Shown: in pieces, positions 9,258 through 17,041 of the stretch
Layout of the letters: the number at the start of each line of letters is the position of its first letter
How positions within the stretch are numbered: the first letter of the stretch is position 1
NCBI GenBank assembly: GCA_030621785.1
Contig: JAUXGZ010000012.1
Location: 1-38,696, forward strand
Direction of reading: 5' to 3'
Source: Gammaproteobacteria bacterium
GTDB lineage: Bacteria; Pseudomonadota; Gammaproteobacteria; DSM-19610
DNA length: 38,696 nt
Notes under the pieces: generated by a model
The model's database searches: none
The model's input: only the letters and a program-made list of their open reading frames with translations
What the model was told of the DNA's origin: nothing
Position numbers and translations under genes: made by a program

Positions 9258-10997
9258 ATGGAAACACTCGTTGCACTGGCCAACCTGAAACTGGAGGCGG
9301 TCAGATACACCCGGCCAAATATAAGAAACTACAACCGCCTGGAAGGGAGCCCGCGATCCAGGGATTTCCAGAGAAATCTTGGCATGGAGTGTCATGATCC
9401 TCTCTGGTTTCTCTGCCGACAGTGGCAGTTTGGAGAATTTCAGGCCGAAGATGCGGCAACGGCCAGCCAGGCAAATGTACTGGGTACCCACACGAGCCCC
9501 GCCGAGATTAAAACGGGTTCCAGGAAGAAGTACCCGATTGATAATACGATACCGATTGAAACCCTGGTCGAGCAGGAAGTCCTGTCCCCGACACTGCAGT
9601 TACGGGCACAAATGGGACGCCATTTGATAAAACTGCTCAAGCGAAAACGTATCAAGAGATACGCCGGAATTCTGGCGACAGATTTTCCGATTTCGCGCAA
9701 AATCGAAGCGGATGACAAGGAGGGCCTGTTTCTGTCCACCGCCTTGTCAAATAAAATACCGGACGGATTTAAAATCCATAAGCGAATGCGGAGTAGTGCG
9801 TTTCGACGCTGGTTCGAAAAACATCCGGATGTGAGAAAAAAGGATCACGCCGCATTGCTGGAGTGTCAGAGGGAATTCAGACGCTGGTTCAGGAATCTCT
9901 ACCAACAACCGGAAGAAAGAAAAGGGGCATGGGATCCGGCCCGCCTGGAGTACAGCTTCGGGCTCAGATCTCCCCATGAAACGAAAGGGGTGCGCCGCCT
10001 GGTTGCAGACCAGTACCCCGGCGGGCATCTGGACTGGAAGGACTTTGATCAGGAGACCAACCCGGCGGGTCGAGTGTCGGCAGTGCTGGGCAAGCCCGAG
10101 TCCAGCGTACAAACATTCATCCCGACTCAATTGAAATTCAGTGGCATGCCACATCCGAGGTTGTGGCAGATGGAGGATAGTGAAACCAATTTCGGGAGGA
10201 TCGATTCATCTCCAACCTCCATCATGAATATATTGCTGGCAGAGTACGGCCTGAATTATTCGAATGACTGGTTTGTTCTTCCCTATGAACTTCCCGTCAA
10301 TACCATCTGCCGGATCGAAGGTATCTTGCTGAAGGATGTTTTTGGCCAGTATATGTTCGTCAAGCCTGCCATTAAGGATCCTGAAACCAACTGGCAGGAA
10401 TTTGCCATGTTTCATCAAACTGAAAGGGATAATGCGACCCGGGATCAAAGTATATTCTACCTCACACCATCAATCGGACAGAAGCTCGAGAGTGAGGATA
10501 TCGAGCGCATTAATTTTGTCCGGGATGAAATGTCGAACATGGTTTGGGCAATTGAGCAGGTCGTGGCTTCGGAAGCCGGAAATGGCCGGATTCTGAAAAG
10601 AAACCTGCCCTCGATTGCAGAATTTACCCCGGTCAGTGAAACTGCAAAAGTCCGCTATATACTCGGGAATACAGTTCCGGATAACTGGATTCCGTTTGTG
10701 CCCGTACATAAAGCTGTTGGTGCAGGTCAGGACCCGAAAGAAATACGGTTGCAGCGCGCCAGAATGCCACAGTCAACGGCTCCCAGGGGGAAGATATTAA
10801 ATGAGGTCCAGCCAGTCTATTTTCTCGAAGAAGAAGAAATCACCAAAGCCGGCGTGATAGTCAGTCGTCGCTTTCAACGGACGCGCTGGTTGAACGGAAA
10901 AACGTTGCTCTGGATGGGGAGACGCAAGAAGGCAGGGCGCGGCGAGGGGGCTGCTAATCTCAGCTTTGATGAGATTGTGGATATCAGTCAGACGTAA
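9258..10997 (+). CDS. Uncharacterised protein with DPLW..RQWQFGEF motif (579 aa)
   Basis: Function not recognised. The ATG at 9258 has a purine-rich AGAGGA nine nt upstream, which supports the start. The clearest mark is DPLWFLCRQWQFGEF followed by QAEDA (residues 47-66), matching a conserved 'DPLW-x-L-x-RQWQ-x-GEFQ-x-EDA' box I remember in unnamed bacterial proteins. Further on the protein is Arg/Lys-rich (about 120-230) and then mixed alpha/beta; near the C-terminus is a basic stretch ending WMGRRKKAGRG. No membrane helix or signal peptide is seen. It is the last gene of the four-gene run, 51 nt after the 1618-aa gene, and a perfect inverted repeat follows about 100 nt after its stop. Confidence 0.85.
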   Translation: METLVALANLKLEAVRYTRPNIRNYNRLEGSPRSRDFQRNLGMECHDPLWFLCRQWQFGEFQAEDAATASQANVLGTHTSPAEIKTGSRKKYPIDNTIPIETLVEQEVLSPTLQLRAQMGRHLIKLLKRKRIKRYAGILATDFPISRKIEADDKEGLFLSTALSNKIPDGFKIHKRMRSSAFRRWFEKHPDVRKKDHAALLECQREFRRWFRNLYQQPEERKGAWDPARLEYSFGLRSPHETKGVRRLVADQYPGGHLDWKDFDQETNPAGRVSAVLGKPESSVQTFIPTQLKFSGMPHPRLWQMEDSETNFGRIDSSPTSIMNILLAEYGLNYSNDWFVLPYELPVNTICRIEGILLKDVFGQYMFVKPAIKDPETNWQEFAMFHQTERDNATRDQSIFYLTPSIGQKLESEDIERINFVRDEMSNMVWAIEQVVASEAGNGRILKRNLPSIAEFTPVSETAKVRYILGNTVPDNWIPFVPVHKAVGAGQDPKEIRLQRARMPQSTAPRGKILNEVQPVYFLEEEEITKAGVIVSRRFQRTRWLNGKTLLWMGRRKKAGRGEGAANLSFDEIVDISQT

Positions 10998-11098
10998 AGG
11001 GCATTTCTTCCACAGAAACGCCGGTACCAGGCAGGCTGCCGGGCTCTCTCCGCTGGAGGAGGTTCTTTCTGAACTCGTGCAGTTTTGTATCGACAATG

Positions 11099-11140
11099 CC
11101 GGGACAGTCGCGCACTCACTAGAGTGCGCGACTGTCCCGG
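11099..11140. terminator. Perfect 19-bp inverted repeat between convergent genes, putative bidirectional terminator
   Basis: The arms CCGGGACAGTCGCGCACTC (11099-11117) and its exact reverse complement (11122-11140) flank a 4-nt ACTA loop. It sits between the end of the four-gene + strand run and the 3' end of the - strand DsrC-like gene. A 19-bp GC-rich stem would be very stable. Only a weak T-rich stretch (GATTTTCTC) follows on the + strand and none on the - strand, so it may end transcription with help, block readthrough from both sides, or stabilise 3' ends. Confidence 0.6.
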
Positions 11141-11152
11141 TAGCGGATTTTC

Positions 11153-11494
11153 TCAGGTATCCGGCGGGGGCATCGGCAGGCCTGCCAGTTTACAGACCTC
11201 GTGTACCGCATCTTTGGGGAACAGCTTGTAGATGTGTTGTTCGTATGCCTTCTGGTCGTGAAACCGGTCACCCTTGTGACCCAGCGTGCGGACCACCGTG
11301 TGCATGGTCGGGTTGGACTGATTCTCTTCGTAGTACCCGCGGAAGTACCAGATCAGCTCCCAGTGATCGACGTACAGCTCCACGCCGTCACGTTTTGCGA
11401 GTTCTTTGCAAACATCTTCACTCCAGTCCTCCAGATTGCATAGATATCCCTGCTCGTTGGTTTCAACTTTCTTGTCATTGACCTCAAGATTCAT
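11153..11494 (-). CDS. DsrC/TusE-family sulfur-relay-like protein lacking the penultimate Cys
   Basis: A 113-aa protein of the DsrC/TusE/DsvC family. DsrC proteins act as sulfur carriers or heterodisulfide partners through a flexible C-terminal arm with two cysteines: the penultimate residue (CysA) and one eleven residues earlier (CysB). Here the family core is present (GYLCNLEDW near the start, NPTMHTVVRTLG in the middle, CKLAGLPMP near the end). Cys101 occupies the CysB position, but the C-terminus is PPPDT, so position 112 is Asp instead of CysA. Extra cysteines lie at 19 and 29. Persulfide transfer as in TusE or DsrC is therefore unlikely; a regulatory or altered-redox role is more plausible. 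The ATG is preceded by GGGAGCAG, a good ribosome site. No dsr or tus genes are nearby. Confidence 0.9.
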   Translation of the reverse strand: MNLEVNDKKVETNEQGYLCNLEDWSEDVCKELAKRDGVELYVDHWELIWYFRGYYEENQSNPTMHTVVRTLGHKGDRFHDQKAYEQHIYKLFPKDAVHEVCKLAGLPMPPPDT

Positions 11495-11689
11495 TCAACT
11501 GCTCCCGTTTTGTTGCCTGGCCTGCGTTGGCCCCGGCCCTGATTGTAGGTCTGTAAACTGGCCGCACCAGTGTGGCCGCAGCCAACATATAACACAAAAT
11601 TTGCGCATTCGAAACGGGGCGAAAAAAGCTGAAAAAAAAGTAAAAAATATTTTTCATCAGAATAAGGCGCTTATAGTGGATTAATTAAC

Positions 11690-11715
11690 CAGATACACAA
11701 TATGTTGTGTATCTG
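11690..11715. promoter_or_regulatory. Perfect palindrome CAGATACACAA-tatg-TTGTGTATCTG, possible operator
   Basis: Two 11-bp arms match perfectly around a 4-nt TATG centre. It lies about midway in the divergent spacer, roughly 200 nt from each flanking start. Symmetry and AT content fit a dimeric repressor or activator site, or a small hairpin in a leader transcript. No regulator gene is adjacent, so the cognate protein is unknown. Confidence 0.4.
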
Positions 11716-11785
11716 TATGAAAAAAGGTTCTTTTTAATACAACGATCCTGTCAGGGTAATTATATTCTAATATCTTTGTATATCC

Positions 11786-11815
11786 TTGACTTACAGCATG
11801 TTTATCCACTACTTT
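11786..11815 (+). promoter_or_regulatory. Candidate sigma-70 promoter for the HMA-like gene
   Basis: TTGACT (11786-11791) is followed after 18 nt by TACTTT (11810-11815). The -35 is close to consensus and the -10 is weak. It would give a leader of about 90 nt for the gene at 11916. Confidence 0.25.
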
Positions 11816-11915
11816 ATGTTGCGCTCGCTAAGGAGGGTTTGCAGTCAAAACAGGAGTTGATGTACACAATGGCTGCAGGGCACAAACCACCACTATTACA
11901 TTCAAGGAGACGTCA

Positions 11916-12143
11916 ATGCCACATGCTACTGGTCTGGTAATGCATATAAGCGACAATCTGGACTCTGGTCACCGCCGCAAGCTGGAAAACAGTATCCAGC
12001 TGCAATCCGGGGTATCCTCGGCACTATTCAACCAGGATCGTCCGCACCTGATGGTCGTAAACTATGATCCCAACCAGATTTCGTCGAGGCAGATCCTGGC
12101 CGAGTTATCCAGCAACAGGGTCCATGCTTCACGAATTAGCTAA
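11916..12143 (+). CDS. Small HMA-like (ferredoxin-fold) protein without CxxC
   Basis: A 75-aa protein. The start is fixed by AAGGAGA five nt before the ATG at 11916. The sequence reads as a beta-alpha-beta-beta-alpha-beta unit resembling heavy-metal-associated domains: a GLVMHISDNL strand, a helix with RRKLENSIQL, a hydrophobic strand in PHLMVVNYDP, then a helix starting SSRQILAEL. The metal-binding CxxC of true HMA proteins is absent, and there is no Cys at all, so classical metal binding is unlikely. It stands as a single-gene unit: a long upstream spacer and a strong terminator right after it. The fold assignment is by pattern only. Confidence 0.75.
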   Translation: MPHATGLVMHISDNLDSGHRRKLENSIQLQSGVSSALFNQDRPHLMVVNYDPNQISSRQILAELSSNRVHASRIS

Positions 12144-12189
12144 ACCGTTTCAGAACGAATAACCGGGTTACTACCACTAAAGAACTTTC

Positions 12190-12220
12190 AAAGAGCCACC
12201 ATTGCGGTGGCTCTTTTTTT
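12190..12220 (+). terminator. Rho-independent terminator
   Basis: The stem AAGAGCCACC (12191-12200) and GGTGGCTCTT (12206-12215) encloses the 5-nt loop ATTGC and is followed by a continuous T run to 12220. It ends the HMA-like gene. The - strand copy also has a short T run, so it may serve the convergent sucrose synthase gene, whose stop codon begins immediately next to it. Confidence 0.92.
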
Positions 12221-14625
12221 CAGACCGATGCGGCGAGCGGTCGATATTGCAGGGCGTAGAACATTTCCAGATAGCGGTGTGTTTCGGAGCGTTCCAGGTC
12301 TGTAACATAGCGCCAGAAGCCGTAGACGCGCGACAGTGTCATCATGCGTTCAGCGTAGCGTTTCCAGGTGTAGCGGGCTGCCACCCGTTCCAGCGAGCCG
12401 CGTGACAGGTTTTCCCAGTGACCGGCGTCATGGCGGGATTGTATAAAGAACTCGGCCATACGCCCGGCCGCAGCTTCACCGTGGTTGGGGTCGATATGAA
12501 ACCCCGATACACCATCCTCAATGATTTCCAGGGGACCACCAAAACAGGTGGCGAAGGTGGGCAGGCCGGTGCTCATGGCTTCCACCACGGTCAGGCCGAA
12601 GGCCTCAAACAGGGCCGGTTGCACAAAGGCGCCGCGCTGGTCGGCGATCACCCGGTACAACTCGCCGGCAAGATCCTTGTCCAGATGTGTGCCCAGCCAG
12701 CGGACCTGGTTATCCAGATTGTGTTCGTCCATCAGGGTATGCATGCGCAGTATCTGGTCGCGCTCCTCGGCATCACTGGAACGTTGCGGATCGATGTGAC
12801 CGGAGATCACGAGCAGATTGGCGACCTCACGCAAGGCTGGAGAATTTGCATACCATTCCACCAGTCCCGTGATGTTCTTGATACGGTCCATACGCGCCAT
12901 TGTGAACAGCAGCGGCTTGTCCGGGTCGCCGAGTTTGCCACGGCTGTCGGGAATCTGTTCCGGACTGAATACCAGTTGATCGATCTCGGCCTGCAGGTGG
13001 GTGAGGCGGGACTCGGTATCGGTAGCCGGAAAATATACATCGGGGTCAGCGCCGGGCGATACAATATTAAACTTGGGGTCGAAGGGATCGATGCCGTGTA
13101 CCACGCGGTACAGGCCGGGCAGGGTGTAGGAGGCATGGCTTTCGTACTGGCCGACGCTTTCGTCGGTACCGGCAATTTCCTGATAGGTGCTGGTTATGAT
13201 GAAGTCAGCCGTGTTCATGGCGATCAGGTCAGCAGTGAACTGGGTAGCGAAATGGTACTGGGCATCATTCTCGCGCCAGTACAGGTCGGAATACAGGTAC
13301 TTGGTTTTCTCAAGCGCATGGGCGATGTTGCACTGGGTGACGCCGAGGCGCTGTGCCAGCAGCGAAGCGACCAGGTTGCCATCCGAATAATTGCCTACGA
13401 CCAGATCGGGGCGTCCGCCCAGCTCAGCCAGTATTTCACGTTCCACGTCCAGGGCAAAGCGCTCCAGGTACGGCCAGATCTCGAAGCGTGAAATCCACTG
13501 TGGTACTACTTCTCCCGAAGCCTCGCGGAATGGTACGCGCAGGATGCGTGCGTGTTCAGTGCCGGCGATGGATTCGATGCGCCGGTCGCAGGTTGTGCCT
13601 TCCGCCTCCGGAATTAAACGGCTAATGACAACGATTTCGGGTTTGATATCCAGTCCCTGCTGGTTAAGGCGCTGGTTCATTTCTTTTTCGAGTGCCCGTA
13701 CCTGGTCAAGAATGTACACCACCTGACCACCGGTATCAGGTCGGCCCAGTACGTTTGCCTGGCCGAACCAGCCGTGTGGTGAAAGGATGGCCAGTGAGAA
13801 AATCATCGGGATGCGGCCCAGAAAGGTTTCCAGCGTATCCGGTGCAGGGGCTTCCAGGATATCAAGCAGCAGGTGCATGGTGTCGCGTACGCGGGAAGCA
13901 TCGTTGCCCCAGCCCGCCTCGAAGCCGAGTGTCCCCAGATCACGCGCCATTTCGGCCCACGGGCGCTCGCCCGGTAAACCGGCCAGCAAATCGTCCGCAC
14001 TGCGCAGTGCGCGTCTGAGTTCGGTGACCGAGGTGATCAGCTCGTTGAGCATGAGTGGTCGGCCCTGGTAGGAATGCATGCTCAGAAAATCCAGTATGCG
14101 CTGCTGGCCCAGTCCCTGTTCCTCGAACAGGCGGCTGGACAGGCGTCGGTTGAGAAACTCCACGCCACGACCGATCGAGCGTGCTTCCTGCGGTTTGAGA
14201 AACTCACGGGAAAACGGGGCCAGGTCCACCTCCAGAATCCATTCCGGTATTTCGTTACCGTCTACGAGTCTTTCCTTGAAACGCAGAAACTGGTTTATGA
14301 CGACTTCTTCGGCTTCCATGGTTTCAAGATGGATACGCAGGTAGAGCCAGCGACCGATACGCGGGCGTAACGCCAGATAGAACCAGTTTGCATCGAGCGC
14401 GGCCTCCTGGCTCATCTGCAGGACTTTGGCCAGCGGCGTATCCTGCAGCAGACTGCAATCATCGCCTTCGCACAAATTCCGGAAACCGTCGAGTATATCG
14501 GTGCGCAGCAGAAAGTGGCGATCGCGGGCGACAAAGTAATGCAGTACCCGGTGCGCATGGTTACGTTCCTCGTTGAGGTAGGTGGCGAGGGCATCGAACA
14601 ATGGTAATGAATGAGTCTGATTCAC
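12220..14625 (-). CDS. Sucrose synthase
   Basis: An 801-aa GT-B glycosyltransferase (GT4 family) interconverting sucrose + NDP and NDP-glucose + fructose in the cytoplasm. Length is typical of sucrose synthases. The N-terminal ~270 residues form the characteristic regulatory/targeting part. The catalytic half opens with [20 protein letters not shown] (about 282-301), whose GGQ loop binds the acceptor. Later come [26 protein letters not shown] and the nucleotide-sugar E-x7-E motif EAFGLTVVE (about 674-682), followed by [12 protein letters not shown]. The start is GTG at 14625, 80 nt after the sucrose-phosphate synthase gene, with only a weak ribosome site; no better in-frame start is apparent. 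The same gene pair is known in Nitrosomonas and some halophilic autotrophs, where sucrose serves as compatible solute and glycogen precursor. Confidence 0.95.
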   Translation of the reverse strand: MNQTHSLPLFDALATYLNEERNHAHRVLHYFVARDRHFLLRTDILDGFRNLCEGDDCSLLQDTPLAKVLQMSQEAALDANWFYLALRPRIGRWLYLRIHLETMEAEEVVINQFLRFKERLVDGNEIPEWILEVDLAPFSREFLKPQEARSIGRGVEFLNRRLSSRLFEEQGLGQQRILDFLSMHSYQGRPLMLNELITSVTELRRALRSADDLLAGLPGERPWAEMARDLGTLGFEAGWGNDASRVRDTMHLLLDILEAPAPDTLETFLGRIPMIFSLAILSPHGWFGQANVLGRPDTGGQVVYILDQVRALEKEMNQRLNQQGLDIKPEIVVISRLIPEAEGTTCDRRIESIAGTEHARILRVPFREASGEVVPQWISRFEIWPYLERFALDVEREILAELGGRPDLVVGNYSDGNLVASLLAQRLGVTQCNIAHALEKTKYLYSDLYWRENDAQYHFATQFTADLIAMNTADFIITSTYQEIAGTDESVGQYESHASYTLPGLYRVVHGIDPFDPKFNIVSPGADPDVYFPATDTESRLTHLQAEIDQLVFSPEQIPDSRGKLGDPDKPLLFTMARMDRIKNITGLVEWYANSPALREVANLLVISGHIDPQRSSDAEERDQILRMHTLMDEHNLDNQVRWLGTHLDKDLAGELYRVIADQRGAFVQPALFEAFGLTVVEAMSTGLPTFATCFGGPLEIIEDGVSGFHIDPNHGEAAAGRMAEFFIQSRHDAGHWENLSRGSLERVAARYTWKRYAERMMTLSRVYGFWRYVTDLERSETHRYLEMFYALQYRPLAASV

Positions 14626-14705
14626 GTTGGTTTCCAGTCTTGAAGGAACGGGGTGTAAAAATCATGATTGTCCGGCGTGTCACCAGCAAGGGAGCGCCGC
14701 CGCAG

Positions 14706-16907
14706 TCATTGATGATTGTTCGCAGGTTCTTCCCGCGGCAGCATGCAGCTGGTGAAAAAATCATAGTGGTCGAGTGCTTCCAGTATGCCGGCGGCATAAC
14801 TGCTGTTGGCGAAATAGATGCGTTCAATATCGGTAAGTTGTGACAGCTCTTCGTGATGCCGGTTGCCGACGACCGCAGCAAGGGTATTGCCGCGCATCAT
14901 GTCCTCGTCCGCACCGGATCCGCCAGCCACCAGGGTTCTTTCCAGCGTGATGCCCCAGCGGTCTGCTACGTAGCGCAGTGCGAAGCCTTTGGATGCCCGC
15001 ACCGGGATAATGTCCAGGAATTGGCCGAAGGACATCTGCACGTTGGCTGCGATGCCATCCTGGCGCAGCAGACTGTTGAGCTCGTCTACACCGGGCGCTT
15101 CGGCAGGGTCGATGTAATAACTGATTTTGAAGCGGCTCTGTTCACTGCGTGGTTGCAGTTTCAGTCCGGTCAGGCCCGCCAGGTGCCGACGAATGATATG
15201 TGGCGTCCACTGGTAGTCAATGTGATGGGGCCAGGCGGTGTCGGCGGTCAGCTTGGGCGCGTAGTAGATCTCGGTGCCGCTGCTGGTGAACAACACATCC
15301 GGCAGTGGTATGCCATATTTGCGCAGTACCTTCAGAGCTGAATCCAGCCGCCGGCCAGTAGCGATTCCGAAGGCAGAACACTTGCGGTTGTCGCGTAAAA
15401 CACTGATCAACACCCGCAGGGCCTCCGGGTCGCCGAGCAGATTCTGGTCCAGATCGCTGAAAATAGCCCGGTCATGGTGCACATTGGCACGCCGCAGTAC
15501 CGGTCGGCGTATGCTGACTTCGGTTCGCTGCAGCATATCCTTGACCATGTTCACATAGGATCGTACATGCGCCGGCCAGGAATAGTGGGCGCGTACACCG
15601 GTGAGCCCGTTGCCGGCCATCGTTTGCCAGGCGTCCTGGTCGGAAAGTACGTCGATCAGTACTGCGGCCATGGCTTCGGCGTCGAGCGGGTCAACCAGTT
15701 TGCCGTTGCGGCAATTGGCAAGGATATCGATGGGGCCGCCATCTTCGGTTGCAACTACCGGTACTCCACTGGCAGCGGCTTCGAGCAGGGTCAGGCCGAA
15801 CGGTTCTGTCAGGGCCGGGTTGATGAATACACCCCGTGAGCCTGCAGCGAGTCGGTACAGTAGCGGAACGTCGCTTCGTTCATGGTGTTTTGGCAGCGCC
15901 ACCTGTCCGCACAGGTCGTGGCGGTCGATGGCCAGCAAAAGCCCTGTGAGTACTTCCCTGGCACCATCGTCCAGGTCTTCAATATCATCGCGGTTACCAG
16001 CCACGATGACGAGGTTGGCCAGTGACTGAAGCTCTTCGGACTCACCGTAAGCGGTAAGCAGAATGCCCAGATTTTTGCGCGGGTCGGGTCGTGATAATGC
16101 CAGTATTATCGGTTTGTCAGGCTGATGCAGAAAACGCCGCAGCTCGTCGGCTATGGGAGAAGCGGATTCGTCGCCACGTGGCGGTGTGAAGTTGGTGAGA
16201 TCGACACCGGGGGGTATGACGCGCATACGTTCCGGCTGGTAGTGGTCGTATAGCTCGTATTGTTCCTCGATTTCCTGGTGGGTACTGGTGATGACACGTT
16301 CGGCAACGGCCAGGGTGTCTTCTTCCGCCTCGATGCGGCGTGTCATGTTGTAGCGCGTTTCAACCTCGTTGCGCGGCAGGCCACTGGCCAGCAGGCGTCG
16401 CCGCTTGACCCGGCCCAGTGAATGACCCGTATGGACCAGCGGGGTACCCAGTTGTGCCGCGAGACGGGTGCCGGCATAGCCGCCATCGGCATAATGGCTA
16501 TGGATGATGTCAGGAACATAGCCTTCGGTATGCAGGAATTCCAGCGCGTTGTCAGAGAACTCGTCCAGGTAGTCCCACAGTTCCTCCTTGGGCAGATACC
16601 CTGCAGGTCCGGCATCGACGCGTATAATACGTGCGCCGTTGCCGAGGTCCTCGCTACGTTGACGGTAGTCATCTGACAGATCAGGGTCTTCCACGCGGCG
16701 CGTGAGCAGGTCGACGCCGGCAATCTGCGGGTGTTGCGACAGTGCACGCGCCAGCTCCACTACATAGAGCGTCTGCCCGCCGGTATCTGCATCACGTCCG
16801 AGTTCCAGATCGTGGTTGCGGATCAGGCCGTGCACACTCACAAGTACAATGTGAAGTGATGCGCCGGCGGGTCTTCCGGTACTCTCGTCGTTACGGGCGT
16901 GACTCAT
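14706..16907 (-). CDS. Sucrose-phosphate synthase with C-terminal HAD (SPP-like) domain
   Basis: A 733-aa protein with two domains. Residues about 15-455 are a GT4 glycosyltransferase making sucrose-6-phosphate from NDP-glucose and fructose-6-phosphate. Key marks are RDADTGGQTLYV (GGQ at 43-45), HSHYADGGYAG, HTGHSLGRVKRRRLL and the E-x7-E motif EPFGLTLLE (368-376). Residues about 480-715 are a HAD phosphatase domain like sucrose-phosphate phosphatase, with IFSDLDQN (Asp485, Asp487), SSGTEIYY, Lys in ASKGFALRYV and GGSGADEDM. The usual Thr of the DxDx[T/V] motif is Asn489, so activity of this half is uncertain. It heads the sucrose operon, and its ATG at 16907 lies 134 nt from the divergent ppnN start. 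Confidence 0.94.
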   Translation of the reverse strand: MSHARNDESTGRPAGASLHIVLVSVHGLIRNHDLELGRDADTGGQTLYVVELARALSQHPQIAGVDLLTRRVEDPDLSDDYRQRSEDLGNGARIIRVDAGPAGYLPKEELWDYLDEFSDNALEFLHTEGYVPDIIHSHYADGGYAGTRLAAQLGTPLVHTGHSLGRVKRRRLLASGLPRNEVETRYNMTRRIEAEEDTLAVAERVITSTHQEIEEQYELYDHYQPERMRVIPPGVDLTNFTPPRGDESASPIADELRRFLHQPDKPIILALSRPDPRKNLGILLTAYGESEELQSLANLVIVAGNRDDIEDLDDGAREVLTGLLLAIDRHDLCGQVALPKHHERSDVPLLYRLAAGSRGVFINPALTEPFGLTLLEAAASGVPVVATEDGGPIDILANCRNGKLVDPLDAEAMAAVLIDVLSDQDAWQTMAGNGLTGVRAHYSWPAHVRSYVNMVKDMLQRTEVSIRRPVLRRANVHHDRAIFSDLDQNLLGDPEALRVLISVLRDNRKCSAFGIATGRRLDSALKVLRKYGIPLPDVLFTSSGTEIYYAPKLTADTAWPHHIDYQWTPHIIRRHLAGLTGLKLQPRSEQSRFKISYYIDPAEAPGVDELNSLLRQDGIAANVQMSFGQFLDIIPVRASKGFALRYVADRWGITLERTLVAGGSGADEDMMRGNTLAAVVGNRHHEELSQLTDIERIYFANSSYAAGILEALDHYDFFTSCMLPREEPANNHQ

Positions 16908-17041
16908 CGCTCACAATCCGGCTGGATACCCCGGTATTTTCTGTAAATTATGGTGCGGAACACTGTATAAGTTACCCTTTTCAGGTGATAATTGCACCAG
17001 ATCGACAGAATAATAGCTTCGGACCATAAAGAACACGCCAT

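Larger units (their letters stand above)
11495..11915. other. 421-nt intergenic region, AT-rich, divergent regulatory spacer
   Basis: This spacer separates the - strand DsrC-like gene from the + strand HMA-like gene, so it must hold promoters for both. It is clearly more AT-rich than its flanks, especially 11620-11800, with A-tracts near 11619-11650. It contains one perfect 11-bp palindrome (11690-11715) and a candidate promoter (11786-11815). The small open frame across 11707-11940 has no ribosome site or family resemblance and I do not consider it a gene. Confidence 0.6.

Noticed and set aside
1-10997. Contractile injection system or prophage
   Set aside because: No sheath, tube, baseplate, terminase, integrase or ATPase gene is visible; large size alone is not evidence.
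11707-11940. Small 77-codon open frame upstream of the HMA-like gene
   Set aside because: No ribosome site, odd composition, and overlaps the well-supported start at 11916.
12418-13491. Long + strand open frame (357 codons) within the sucrose synthase gene
   Set aside because: It is opposite a well-conserved catalytic region of sucrose synthase and shows no recognisable protein.
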